Shown here one piece after another: positions 1 to 11,445 of a stretch of 64,000 bases of DNA. The notes under the pieces were generated by a model. The model was not told the origin of the DNA. It searched no databases and saw only the letters and a list, made by a program, of their open reading frames with translations. Made by a program: the position numbers and the translations under genes. This DNA comes from Bos javanicus (taxonomy: Eukaryota > Chordata > Mammalia > Artiodactyla > Bovidae), in NCBI RefSeq assembly GCF_032452875.1, contig NC_083880.1, forward strand, positions 54,758,829-54,822,828, read 5' to 3'. Every line of letters begins with the position of its first letter. Position 1 is the stretch's first letter.

Positions 1-1481
1 GGACTGGGGGACTTGGGGACACAGTCTGTGTCATCCCCACTCGTCCCTTGCTGACACTTGAGAGTGGGAACAGTATGGCCCCTCTGAACACTGGAGGGTG
101 TGATGCCCACTTCCTCTGTCTTGAGGGAAGCCTCGCTCCATCCTTTCATGCAATTTCCGGCTTTATCTGGTCTTTCTGGTAAAACTGGCAAAGTGTGGTT
201 TGAATGGACATTTCCCTTTTTGGATAGTGACTACTTAGATAATAACAAAGAACTTCCCGTAGAGATATCCAAATACAGAACTGCAGAAGTTGTCTAGAAG
301 TGGGGAGGGTCTGTTCCCAGTACTTCTGGGGCTGAGCTCAGGTCAAAAGTACATCAGTCAGCATGGTTATGCTGCCATGACCAGCAGACCCAAGATCTGG
401 GAGCTCCATCCCAAGTGGCCTTGGAGGGGGCAGTGCAGGGGCCCAGGTGGTCAGGGAAGGAGGGGCAGGTGAACCTTGTACCTGCTGAGTCCCGAGGGTG
501 CCCACCTGAACATCACTTTCCGGGAGGGCCTCCACCCCCATCCTACCCCATGCCCTGAGGGCAGAGCAGGATTCCCGGACACAGGCTCAGCCTGACACGT
601 GACTTCCTTTCTGCTTGGGTCTGGTTCAGGGGTCATCTAGGGGGAGCTGGGCAGAGTTCAGGCACACAGAGCTGTCCACCCGCATGGCAAGTGGGAGAAG
701 CCTTCACTGGCGTACCCTCCTGTCACTCCCAGATGCTCCCACCATGGGAGCAGGAGATGGGAACAGGAGTAGTGACCTCCTCAGCCCCTCTCCTGCCTTT
801 GGCCCTGTCCTGGGTCTTTGCTCACCTGAACCACCTCCTCCATACTGTTCTGTACCCATCAGGGCCCCTAACGTGTGGCCAGAGAGCACATGGTTTGAAA
901 AGTAGGGGGTGGCCAGGCCTCCCAGCTTCTATAGACCTGGGGGTGCCCCGCGGTCCCCAGGCTGCCTCCGGCCCTGCCCCCAACCCCCTTGTTCTGCTGA
1001 GTCATGTCCTGGCTCCACTCTGGGCAGTTGTGACTTCTGGTCGGTCGGAAATGTTTCTGGTTGAGCTGCCAGTGGCTTCATGTCCTTCCTGCCCCCTGAG
1101 AGGAAAGTTTCAGTTCTGGAAAATAACCAGGCCAGAAAGGGAGGCAAGTTTCTGCCCTGTGGCAGTTTGAGAAAGAAATTTCCTGACTGCCTGGCTCCCG
1201 GCAACCTCTGATAGCACCCTCTCCTGACCCTCGGGCAGTGGGACCACTGTGTCACAGACTGTCCTTGTGGACATGAGCCAGTGTGTCAGAGAAGCGGCTC
1301 GGCCCTCTGTGACGGGTACAGGGCGAAGCTGTGAGTTCAGGCACATGGACTCTTTCCAGAAAGCACAAAGCTCCGCAACTGCCCGGACTGACTGAGAGTT
1401 GCACAGGAGCCAGGCCCTCCCCCACCTCCCAGGGTAAGCTCCTTTTCAAAGCACTTGGAAGTCAGGTAAACACCAAAAGTG
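1..1481. other. Intergenic, no gene seen
   Basis: This is unique-looking GC-rich sequence with only short chance frames on both strands. I see no repeat, RNA gene or promoter signature. Confidence 0.6.
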
Positions 1482-2543
1482 GGTTCAGTTCAGTTCAGTT
1501 CAGTTCAGTCGCTCAGTCGTGTCCGACTCTTTGCGACCCCCTGAATCGCAGCACGCCAGGCCTCCCTGTCCATCACCAACTCCCGGAGTTCACCCAGACT
1601 CACATCCATTGAGTCAGTGATGCCATCCAGCCATCTCATCCTCTGTTGTCCCCTTCTCCTCCTGCCCCCAATCCCTCCCAGCATCAGACTCATTTCCAAT
1701 GAGTCAACTCTTCACATGAGGTGGCCAAAGTATTGGAGCTTCAGCTTTAGCATCATTCCTTCCAAAGAAATCTCAGGGCTGATCTCCTTTAGAATAGACT
1801 GGTTGGATCTCCTTGCAGTCCAAGGGACTCTCAAGAGTCTTCTCCAACACCACAATTCAAAAGCATCAATTCTTAGGTGCTCAGCTTTCTTCATAGTCCA
1901 ACTCTCACATCCATACATGACCACAGGAAAAACCATAGCCTTGACTAGACAGACCTTTGTTGGCAAAGTAATGTCTCTGCTTTTTAATATGCTATCTAGG
2001 TTGGTCATAACTTTCCTTCCAAGGAGTAAGCGTCTTTTAATTTCATGGCTGCAGTCACCATCTGCAGTGATTTTGGAGCCCCCCAAAAAACAAAGTCTGA
2101 CACTGTTTCCACTGTTTCCCCATCTATTTCCCATGAGTGATGGGACAGGATGCCATGATCTTCGTTTTCTGAATGTGGAGCTTTAAGCCAACTTTTTCAC
2201 TCTCCACTTTCACTTTCATCAAGAGGCTTTTTAGTTCCTCTTCACTTTCTGCCATAAGGGTGGTGTCATCTGCATATCTGAGGTTATTGATATTTCTCCC
2301 GGCAATCTTGATTCCAGCTTGTGCTTCCTCCAGCCCAGTGTTTCCCATGGTGTACTCTGCATGTAAGTTAAATAAGCAGGGTGACAATATACAGCCTTGA
2401 CGTACTCCTTTTCCTATTTGGAACCAGTCTGTTGTTCCATGTCCAGTTCTAACTGTTGCTTCCTGACCTGCATATAGGTTTCTCAAGAGGCAGGTCAGGT
2501 GGTCTGGTATTCCCGTCTCTTTCAGAATTTTCCACAGTAGCAA
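1482..2543 (-). mobile_element. BovB (RTE) LINE, 5'-truncated, 3' end at left
   Basis: The plus strand is the reverse complement of the BovB 3' portion. The TTCAG-repeat terminus is at 1486-1509 and the reverse transcriptase region runs from about 2543 down to 1505. Minus-strand frames 2543-2124, 2134-1712 and 1699-1505 encode pieces of the RTE reverse transcriptase, including a GVRQGCILSPCLFN motif and the YADD catalytic box, broken by frame changes. The full-length element is about 3.2 kb, so this copy is truncated and dead. Low apparent divergence from the other copy in this window suggests ruminant-age insertion. Confidence 0.95.
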
Positions 2544-2560
2544 TTAAATCTTTAGAACAG

Positions 2561-2580
2561 AAAAAAAAAAAAAAAAAAAA
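2561..2580 (+). repeat. A20 tract beside the BovB 5' break
   Basis: A pure run of 20 A residues follows a short AT-rich stretch at the truncated 5' side of the BovB copy. It is not the 3' tail of that element, which ends at the other side. It may belong to another insertion or be a simple A tract. Confidence 0.85.
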
Positions 2581-4464
2581 CAACCAGCTTGTGTAAGGCT
2601 GGAAGTCCCCCAGGGTGGGGTCAGGTACAGATCTCTCTGAGTGCCTCCCTGCACCACCCTGCTGGCACAAGTGATGCTATTCAGGTTCATAGACATCACT
2701 GATCTGAATATTCATGCCACCCTCTTCCTCTTCTCTGGTCGAAGAGGAAACGTGGCTCCTTGTCTCAGCTCCCTCTGTCTCTGACTGCGACATCTGTCCC
2801 CATGAGTGGGTGTCACTCCAGTACACAGAGGTGAGCCCCATCATCCCACGGAAACTCCTAAATGCTCCAGGGGGGAAGCCTTGGGAAGTTTTACACAGCA
2901 CAGTAGGTCCGTCCAGGGAACCAAGGACAGACCTGACCAGCCTGACCCTAACCCTAGGCACGTTACAATATTGCCCCATCTGGGCTTCTCCGTGGTCCAT
3001 GCCCACGAGGCTGGCACGTGGGCTGCGCCATGGGCCTCAGTCTGTCCATATGTGCAGTGGGGCAGTAAGTGGGGCTGTAGGAGAGCTCAGGGGACAAGAC
3101 TACAAGCTGCCCAGAAGCGTGTGGCCTTGGGGTCACTGTCCCATCATGCACTAATATTTAAGAAGCATGGATCAAACCTTCTAAAGCAGCCATGGCTTCT
3201 GGCAACCTCATGGTGCTGGCAGCACCCAGCTCCTCCCAGGGAGGTGGCGAGTCTTGGCTACCGTGACATGTCCCTGAGCTGACCGAGAGTAGCACATGGC
3301 CAGCACCTTGCAGCTCTGGGGCCAGAGTCCTGGCCTCCTTGCCTCTGGTGTCTGCAGGATGGAGCTCCTCCCGGAGGCTTTTTCCTGTTCTGGCTTTCAG
3401 ATGCGCCACATCCCACGGTTCATGGCCCTTTCCCCACATTGCTCCCACCTCTGCTTCCATCGCACGTCTCCTCTGGCTCTGAGCCTCCAGCCTCACTGCT
3501 CTCAACCCCAGAGACTACCAGGCTCATCTCCCATCTCACAGCTCATACCCCTTTGCCAAGCAAGGTTCACAGATTTAGGGTTAGGATGAAGGTATTGTTA
3601 GGGACCACTCTCCGCCCACAAACCAGCATCTCAGCTGCTACTCAGGCACCCTCCCTCCCCAGGTCCCCTTGCTGTCCTTTCTCCTCTTTGTGCCTGCTCC
3701 AAGGGCTTTCAATCCCTTGGCCTGGGATCTGAGCTGGCATCTCTCTGCAGGGGTGGGGTTGGCCCCCCAGGTCACCCAGCTAGTGCCTGGTAACTGAGAC
3801 TTTTCTGCTATTGGTTCTATGCCGGCAGGGCATGCATCTGCTCCTGCCCCACCTTGCTTGTCCTTTAGAACACCGGTAACGTCATTCATCTCACGGCTGT
3901 TAACCCAGGTGGGCTGCCTGAAGGTGGGGGCTGGAGACACTGCCTCTGATACCCAGTCCCAGCCACCTAGCACATTAAGCTGATTTTGTTACCTTTAAAA
4001 ATTTAAACTGATACTTGTGCAGTTTTTGAAAGCTTTAAGTATGTTTAAAACAACTGAGGTAAATGAGTGTCCTTTTTGGCTATAGATCTTATGAAATTTA
4101 AGTATAAGCAATGATTTCTGGTAAGGATTTAGGTTCTGAACTTAGATGCACTGTAAGCATAAAACATCTGGGAACTTTGAAGACTCAGCAGAAAAAAAAG
4201 AAAGTAAAATACTTCATTAATAACCCCTGATGTTGATTATATGTTGAAATGATAATTTGGGGGCTATTTCAGGGTAAATCAAAGATTTATTAAAATTAAT
4301 TTTAACTGTTTCATGTAAAATTACAAATGAGGCTCTATTCTATTTTTATTCAATCGTAATAATCTAGATGCACGAGTTTAACAAACAAAACCTGAAGGTT
4401 TAATGGGCCACCTAGTGGTGAGTGACGCTGGAGGCTGTGAGTCTCTGGGTGGCAGAAGAGTGTG
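2581..4464. other. Intergenic, with an AT-rich island at 4000-4400
   Basis: The first 1.4 kb is ordinary unique sequence. From about 3997 to 4400 the composition turns AT-rich (TTAAAAATTTAAACTG, TTTATTAAAATTAATTTTAA) with no repeat signature and ends at the TG microsatellite. It may be a conserved element or simply AT-rich DNA. A CCTAACCCTAGG at 2944-2955 resembles telomere units but is too short to matter. Confidence 0.5.
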
Positions 4465-4918
4465 CACTGTGTATGTCTGTGTGTGTGTGTGTGTCTATGT
4501 GTGCGTCTATGCATGGCTCTGTATGTGTCTATATGTTTCTGTGTGTCTTTGTGTGTCTCTGTGTGTGTGTCTCTGTGTATCTGTGTGTGTGTCTCTGTGT
4601 GTCTGTGTGTGTATCTGTGTGTGTATCTATGTGTGTGTGTGTGTCTGTGTGTGTATCTATATGTGTCTGTGAGTGTCTATGCGTGTCGTCTCTGTGTGTG
4701 TGTCTATGTGTAACTGTGTGTGTGTCTGTATCTACGTGTCTGTGTCTCTGTGTGTGTATCTATATGTGTCTGTGTGTGTTTACGGTTGTCTGTACATCTG
4801 TGTGTGTCTGTGTGTGTGTCTATGTCTATGTGTATGTCTATGTTTGTGTGTCTCTGTGTGTGTGTGTGTCTATGTCTATGTGTGTGTCTGTGTCTCTGTG
4901 TTTGTGTGTGCATCTACA
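4465..4918 (+). repeat. Long degenerate TG/TCTG microsatellite
   Basis: Roughly 450 bp of TGTGTG units are interrupted by TCTG, TATG and TCTATG variants. Both strands show artefactual open frames (Cys/Val-rich on plus, His/Thr-rich on minus), which are not genes. It follows an AT-rich island at 4000-4400. Confidence 0.95.
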
Positions 4919-7139
4919 TGAGGTGGGTGTGGTGCTGGACACAGTGCTGACTACACAGTGGTGTGAAGCCCATGGTCTCTGCCACAGAGGGGTCAGTCTG
5001 GGCCTCAGTCCCCAGCACAGTGGGCATAGTGGATGTCCCATTGACCCCTCCTTTGCAGAGGGGGCTCAGCTTACCAGCTAGGGCCCAGGGGAGAGCCTGG
5101 TCTCCACCCAGAAACAAGGCCCTGCCCTGGGTTCCCAGAAGGGTGTTCCAACCAGGAGCTTCCTCTCCCTCTTGCCGTTGGCTGGACCATGCAGAGGCTC
5201 TTGGGGCCTGGGGGGTGTCCTGGACCCCACTCACCACCTGTCAGAGGAGGCGGGTCCTGGAGGGCTTAGGCAGGAGGGCCAATCTGGGTGACAAATGATC
5301 CCCCTGCAAGGCAGCAGACTTCTCCTGGGGTGTTTCCAGCAGGGGGCATTTCCAAAGAGAGCTCTGCTTTGCTGGTTACTAACTGCTCACGGGCAGTGGC
5401 CTCCTCACCCTTCCATCAAAGTCACCTCCTGGGGTACCGTGTCCCAGACTCATTCAGCCTCCACCCCACCCCGTGCTCAGGAAGAGGATGTCACGTGGTG
5501 GATACCTGCCATCAGCAGCTGCAGTGGAGACATCTGACAAGTAGTGACTCTTTCTTTGGGAAGCTCTCCAGTCTTTGAGGGGCCATGAGTTCTCCAGGCA
5601 GGCCAGGGGACAGTGGGCTGGAGGCCCACAGCAGGGCCAGTGGGGAGTCGACCTGAGCCTGGCCCACCAAACTCTTGGGCTCCTGGGTGGCTGTGGGGCC
5701 GGTGGTGAGATTGACCCAGGTAGGGGTAGGAGTCTGGTGGCCCTGGCGGTGAATGTGTGTGTCGGGGGAGGTACATGGCAGCCTGATCCACTGGGCACCA
5801 GTAGGGAACCTGCATACCCAGAGTTCTGTGTTCATGGTGTTCTGGTCAGGGCCAGAACTGAGAAAGCCAGCACAGCCAGCCTGAGACGAGAAGCAGGGAG
5901 CCCAGTGGTGAGCAGGGTGGGGCCGTGGAACCCTCCAGAGCTGGGCCACAGTGAGGGGTCCCTGATGGGACATGGGTCCTCCAGCCCTGGGTCTGCCGAG
6001 CTGGCTGCAGCTTTGTCCCAGCGACGCTGTCCCGTGTCCCCTGAGGCCCTCCCGCCTTGTGAAAGCTGGGAGGTGGTGGCAGCCTTCTCCAGCCGTTGTG
6101 GGTGAGCAACAGCACTAGAAGACAGATGTGAAGCAGGGCGGTCTGACACCCACTCTCCTGGCACCTCCCTTGGGCAGCAGGTGCAGTGAAAACCCTGTGG
6201 GCACGGAGGGTGGCTGCTTACCGGTCACACAGAGCTGGACGCCGCCATGGTCTCCACCCCTCACCTGTGTTTCCTACTTGTTCTTCCTCTGTGTTTTGAT
6301 AGAACCCTTGGGCAGCGCCTCCCTGGGATGCATGTCTGAGAAGGTGATGACGCCCAGAAGGTGATAAGTCAGCCAGCTGCTTCGGGACCTTGGAGCCACC
6401 AGGAACACAGGCAGGCTGGCAGAGGTGCCCGGTCACCACCCTCTCCTGCCCTTTTGGGCCCCTAGAAAGCTGCGGCTGTGCAAGAAACCTGCCCTTGGAG
6501 GAAGGGCTCCACGCGGAAGGAACAGGTAGACACGAGGGACAGGAACTGGCTTCTCCATGCTCTGAGCTCAGAGCACATCAGCAGCCCTGGGCCCCCAGGC
6601 CCTGGGTCTGCCCAGCTACCCCAACTCCAGCAGCCACAGGACAGCGGGTATCTTTGCCAGTGTCTGCAGGCAGGAGGGGAGGGACGTCTGGCCGGCTGCC
6701 GGTCCTGCTGAGTGAGAACCTTGGGTGCGTGAGGGACTCAGCTTTCCCAGGAGGGAGGGGAGTGAATCAGCTTCATGGAGGAAGGTGACCTTGCTGGTGA
6801 CTTTAGGAGCACTGCCTCTGAGCCAGATTCTCGCTCTTGGCTGTGTGTCCAGGCAGGTGTGGTTCTTCCATGCCTGGTAGTCCCAGTCTTCGTTACAGCA
6901 GAAAAGGAAGTTACAGGATCCCCCAGCAGGCTTGCTTCTCCCATCCCTGTGTATCCGGGCACCTGAGGCCTCAGGTGTCCCCTCGGATCCTCTTGGGAGG
7001 GGGTGTCCTTGACCATGTCCCCTGGACTCAGCTGCCGAGTGAGCCGATCTGAGCCTTGCCTCAAATCATCAAGGCCTCGGCTCCTCCAGGCCTGGGCTCG
7101 ACGTCCCCCTAAACAGAAAGCAGAGGGTGCCACTGGCCC
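4919..7139. other. GC-rich intergenic, no gene seen
   Basis: This is unique sequence. The open frames up to about 176 residues lack codon structure or recognisable motifs. The only site noted is the CTCF-like core at 5336. Confidence 0.6.
5336..5349 (+). promoter_or_regulatory. Candidate CTCF core site
   Basis: CCAGCAGGGGGCAT matches the CTCF core consensus at 13 of 14 positions. Binding is not demonstrated. Confidence 0.35.
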
Positions 7140-7490
7140 TGGGTTGTTTCTGCCTTTTGGTGATGCTGTTATGAAGAACTCTGTGAACATCTCCTCAAGA
7201 TCCTACCTTTATTCCTTCCGGTAAATACCCAGAGGCAGAGATGCTGGGTCAAACGACAATTCTAGGCTCACTTTCTTGAGAGGCTGTGTCCTCTTTTCTA
7301 GCTTCCTGTCTTTTACTTCAGTGGAGTCATTCAGTATGTGTGTGTGTGGCTGGCTTCTTTCATGTAGATTATATTTGCAAGACTCATCCTGGTTGTCTCA
7401 TTCAGTGGTAGCCTCTTTCTTTGTGTTGTTGTGTTGTGTGCCATTGTACGAACACGCAACAGTTTATCCAATAAACAGCATGTAGAGGGA
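7140..7490 (-). mobile_element. Old L1 3'-region fragments (antisense), split by a CHR SINE
   Basis: Sequences such as 'GGTAAATACCCAGAGGCAGAGATGCTGGGTC' (shortened here: GGTAAATACCCAGAGG, GATGCTGGGTC) and 'GGCTTCTTTCATGTAG' are reverse-complement L1 3' motifs. The fragment resumes at 7658-7745 on the other side of the SINE at 7491-7655 with a 'CTGTCTCCAGCTTGGGGCTG' piece. Divergence is high, so subfamily is not assigned. Confidence 0.6.
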
Positions 7491-7655
7491 CTTCCCTGGT
7501 GATCCAGTGACCGGGACTCAGAGCTCCCAGGGCACGCCACCCAGGTTTGATCGCTGGTCGGGGACTAGATCCCACATGCCACAGCTAAGGTCCTGCATGC
7601 CGCAACTAGGATCCAGAGCAGCCAAATATATAAATAAAAATATCTTTTTAAAATG
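7491..7655 (+). mobile_element. CHR-2-type SINE (tRNA-Glu derived)
   Basis: It begins with the cetartiodactyl SINE head GGGACTTCCCTGGTG and ends in a TAAATAAAAAT tail. It interrupts an L1 fragment. The flanks GCATGTAGA and GCACATAGA look like a decayed target-site duplication (7 of 9 matches). Confidence 0.85.
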
Positions 7656-7884
7656 GCACATAGACACTGGGCTGTCTCCAGCTTGGGGCTGTCGTGAATG
7701 GTACTGCCTGGGCAGTCTGTGCAGAGCTGATGGGTTCAGGGTATGCGTGAGCCTTAACTGGATTTCTGTAAGTTTAGCCAAGCAAAATTCCAGTGGAAAG
7801 GAGTTGTGTCGTGCTTAAATACCTGACGTACCTTAACACACCTGACAATAGCCACACACACTTATCAGATACTTCCGAAGAGGA

Positions 7885-8045
7885 GTCTAACCCTGTGACA
7901 ACCCCTCTGCAGGGCAGACAGGCTCATCCCCCCCACCCTGATGTTACAGGTCAAGATAAAGCCTTGAGGTTAAGCAGCTTGCCCGGCTGCCACTGCTGGT
8001 GAGCAGAGAGCTGGAATGCAGGTCCTGTTTCCCACGGTCCGCCTT
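7885..8045 (-). repeat. MIR SINE remnant
   Basis: The segment 'GTTAAGCAGCTTGCCC' followed by 'GAGCTGGAATGCAGGTC' matches the reverse complement of the ancient MIR core ('...GACTTGCCCAAGG...CAGAGCTGGGATTCGAACCCAGGTC'). It is strongly decayed. Confidence 0.6.
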
Positions 8046-8089
8046 TATTCACCTCTGAAAGGCAGGCACTGATTTTTCCTCTCCACCAC

Positions 8090-8345
8090 TCACGTTACCT
8101 TTTAAAAATTCTGTTTTAATTGCAAGGAAAATATTATGACAGTGGGCCTGCCCCGGCCGCCCTGCCGCTTCCTCTTCTGTTATTACAGTAATCGACTCAC
8201 TGAATCGGTTGAGAGGAGGGGCCCGTCTTCCTCGTCTGTGTTTGCCGGTCTCGTTCAAGTGCGTGCCTCTTTGCATTATGATTCCAGATAATTCAATTGG
8301 AAGTGATTTATAGAACAAAATCGATGGGAACGGAAAGCTGATTAG
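8090..8345. promoter_or_regulatory. Candidate conserved non-coding element
   Basis: This is non-repetitive sequence with sharp AT-rich patches, such as TTTTAATTGCAAGGAAAATATT, TGTTATTACAGTAATCGACTC and ATAATTCAATTGGAAG, in GC-rich surroundings. The TTACAGTAAT-type inverted core and homeodomain-like AATTG sites suggest an enhancer. No frame looks coding. Confidence 0.3.
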
Positions 8346-8811
8346 TCAGCAGTGGAGCTAGGAAACCCATCGTCTTGTCATTTCTCCTGGTTGGTAGTGA
8401 GAAAGTTCCCGACAGTTGCTTGGTCACCTGAGAGCAGTGACCAGGGTCAACGTGCCCTTGACCATCTATTTATTTACTCATTCCTTTCCTATAAGACAGT
8501 GCGCACATGTTGCCACCCAGATTTCTCAGCCCCTTCACTCCACTTCACAGTGTACAATGGATACAATTCCATGCCCGTAAATATTCTTCTACAGCTTTCT
8601 TGGTGGCTACCTCCTGTTCCACCATAATTTACCTAACTTACACGGACTGTTTCCAGCTTTGGGGATTATGTAGGATGACTATCCTTGCATGAAAATCTTC
8701 TGGCAGAAACTTATTTCCTACGGACATATTTCCATGAATTTTACTGGGATTTTGGTCTGTCTTTGCACTTTTCAAAAACGACACACCCATTTCTATTCCT
8801 CCTGGCAGACC

Positions 8812-9746
8812 TTCAGTTCAGTTCAGTTCAGTTCAGTCACTCAGTCGTGTCCAACTCTTTGCGACCCCATGAATTACAGCACACCAGGCCTCCCTGTCCA
8901 TCACCAACTCCTGGAGTTTACCCAAACTCATGTCCATCGAGTCGGTGATGCCATCCAGCCATCTCATCCTCTGTCATCCCCTTCTCCTCCTGCCCACAAT
9001 CCCTCCCAGCATCAGGGTCTTTTTCAATGAGTCAACTCTTCGCATGAGGTGGCCAAAGTACTGGAGTTTCAGCTTTAGCATCAGTCCTTCCAATGAATAC
9101 CAAGGGCTGACCTCCTTTAGAATAGACTGGTTGGATCTCCTTGCAGTTCAAGGGACTCTCCAACACCACAGTTCAAAACCATCAATTCTTTGGTACTCAG
9201 TTTTCTTCACAGTCCAACTCTCACATCCATACATGACCACTGGAAAAACCATAGCCTTGACTAGACGGACCTTTGTTGGCAAAGTAATGTCTCTGCTTTT
9301 TAATATGCTATCTAGGTTGGTCATAACTTTCCTTCCAAGGAGTAAGCGTCTTTTAATTTCATGGCTGCAATCACCACCTGCAGTGATTTTGAAGCCCCCA
9401 GAAATAAAGTCTGACACTGTTTCCACTGTTTCCCCATCTATTTCCCATGAAGTGATGGGACCGGATGCCATGATCTTCGTTTTCTGAACGTGGAGCTTTA
9501 AGCCAACTTTTTCACTCTCTACTTTCGCTTTCATCAAGAGGCTTTTTAGTTCCTCTTCACTTTCTGCCATAAGGGTGGTGTCATCTGCATATCTGAGGTT
9601 ATTGATATTTCTCCCAGCAATCTTGATTCCAGCTTGTTCTTCTCCCAGCCCAGCATTTCCCATGGTGTACTCTGCATGTAAGTTAAATAAGCAGGGTGAC
9701 AATATACAGCCTTGACGTACTCCTTTTCCTATTTGGAACCAGTCTG
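8812..9746 (-). mobile_element. BovB (RTE) LINE, second 5'-truncated copy
   Basis: This is the same orientation and same 3' region as the copy at 1482-2543, from the TTCAG repeats at 8812 to a break at 9746 within the reverse transcriptase region (the DWFQIGKGVRQG part). Small deletions separate it from the first copy. A minus-strand frame (9858-9148) fuses flanking unique sequence to broken RT sequence; it is not a gene. Confidence 0.95.
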
Positions 9747-9879
9747 GCAGAGCATAAGAATGCCTTTTCTCTGTCCTTTGGCCAGAATTGGCTTGACAAT
9801 GTAAATCATCATTTGCCAGTTTGGCAGAAGAGGAATTGAATGTCAGTGGCTCTTTCACTGTGTATCTTTGATTCAGGCA

Positions 9880-10165
9880 AAGTCAGGCATTTGACGTGAG
9901 TTTCTTGGTGTAGTTGGTGAAATGCCTGTTCAAGTCTTCTGCCCATTTTCTGTGGATGTGCCAGTGCTCCAATACTTCAGCTACATTTTCAGAACACTGT
10001 TGACTGTCCATCTGTAACATGGATTGAAACACTTATTCTTGGTTTGCCATTTGCTTTTAATTTTGGTTTATGGTATCTCTAACCATACAGGCGTTTTAAA
10101 TTTTCACAAGGTCAAATACATCAGTCTTTTCCTCAGTGGTGCTTGTTTCATCATCCCAGAATAAT
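9880..10165 (-). mobile_element. Old L1 fragment (antisense)
   Basis: 'GAAATGCCTGTTCAAGTCTT' followed by 'CTGCCCATTTTCTG', and further on 'GTCAAATACATCAGTCTTTTCC', match familiar L1 3' region motifs in reverse complement. Divergence is high and the edges are approximate. Confidence 0.5.
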
Positions 10166-11204
10166 AAAATGATTCATCTGTGTGCCCACTACTTTATCTG
10201 TCTGGCAGACTGGGGTATGTGGTGACTCAAGGCTTCTAAACGATGCTTCAAGTACTTTACTTACATAATTAGCTGAGGGTCTTGCATTAGTGACCAGAAA
10301 TTGCAGACAGAATATAATTATATGGTTTTTAAATGGGCTGAAGTTGATAGATCTTCATCAACCCCCATGAATACAAAGTTTTCCTGGTGGGTGGACTTGG
10401 AAAGGGTTGTCTTCCGTTAATTCATCATCTTTCATCTTCTGGGTGGTGACCCCTGAGGTCAGGGTCAGTTTCAGAACGACTGCTGACCCCAGCAAGTGCA
10501 AACAAGGTCTCAGAGAGGGGAGCCTGTGAAAGCCATGGAAACATAGGAACAGGGTCCTGCAGATACAGCCTGTGTGGGTATGGTTGGGCTCCTTAGGAGA
10601 TGTGAACACTTGAGTTGCTTCTGCTATGTCTGGAGGTGCGAGGCACGGGGCACAGTTGGTGCTGGGTGGGTCTCAGATGGACCTGTCTGAGGTCACCCTT
10701 GTGCCCGACAGGCCTGCCTGGGAGAACGCCATTGTTTCTAATGCCGGGTGACATAGGGAAGAATCAACTTGTGGAATTTCATAAATCAAGACTATTTTCG
10801 TTTCAGGGATTGAAAATTGATCACGGTCTAAGCCATCACGTGTCAAGCAGATCCGGGAGGCCCGGCTCCCTCAAGCTCTCTCTCTGCCAGAGAGCCCCGC
10901 GCGTCAGCAGTTTTCCCGGAAAGCAAGCGTTTTATGTTTAGCATCCTTGCAGCCGATGACTGTAATGTTGCCGCCTGGCCAGACAGGGGATGCGGAGGGC
11001 GGGCGCTCCACTCCTAAAACTCCTGGTCCTTGGATGACCCCTCGGGGGGAAAGCTGAGGCCTCTGGGCTGGAAGCCGCTCAGCCCTCCGGCCCCTCCAGC
11101 TGCCCTCACCCGTATTTCTTCCTTCATTTGGCATGGGCTTGTGGCTCCACTGGACATACCTAGAGGAGACTTTTAAAATGGCTTATGCTCCTAATATGGA
11201 GAAG
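10166..11204. other. Intergenic, with a candidate element at 10770-10965
   Basis: A mixed-composition block at 10770-10965 (TTTCATAAATCAAGACTATT, GATTGAAAATTGATCACGG, GCATCCTTGCAGCCGATGAC) stands out as non-repetitive and possibly constrained. The rest shows nothing. Confidence 0.35.
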
Positions 11205-11445
11205 GGCGGGTTTCCCAGATGGCTCAGTGGGTAAAGAACCCATCTGCAATGCAGGAGCCATAGGAGACGTGGGTTGGAGATGTGGGTTTGATCCTTGGGT
11301 TGGGAAGGTCCCCTGGAGGAGGGAATGGCTACCCACTCAAGCATTCTTGCCTGGAGAATCCCATGGACAGAGGAGCCTGGTGTGCTACAGTCCATGGGGT
11401 CGCCGAGAGTCAGAGTGACTGAAGCAACTGAGCATGCACGCACAT
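11205..11445 (+). mobile_element. Bov-tA SINE
   Basis: The tRNA-derived head ('GGTTTCCCAGATGGCTCAG') is followed by the Bov-A body ('GCCTGGAGAATCCCATGGAC', 'CAGTCCATGGGGTCGC'). It is slightly diverged and about 240 bp long. Confidence 0.9.

Noticed and set aside
1505..2543. Reverse-transcriptase-like protein frames on the minus strand
   Set aside because: They are broken pieces of a truncated BovB retrotransposon, not a host gene. The same applies to the frame at 9148-9858.
2944..2955. CCTAACCCTAGG resembling telomere repeats
   Set aside because: Fewer than two units; chance occurrence.
4403..5081. Long Cys/Val-rich open frames on the plus strand and His/Thr-rich ones on the minus strand
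   Set aside because: They are translations of the TG-rich microsatellite.
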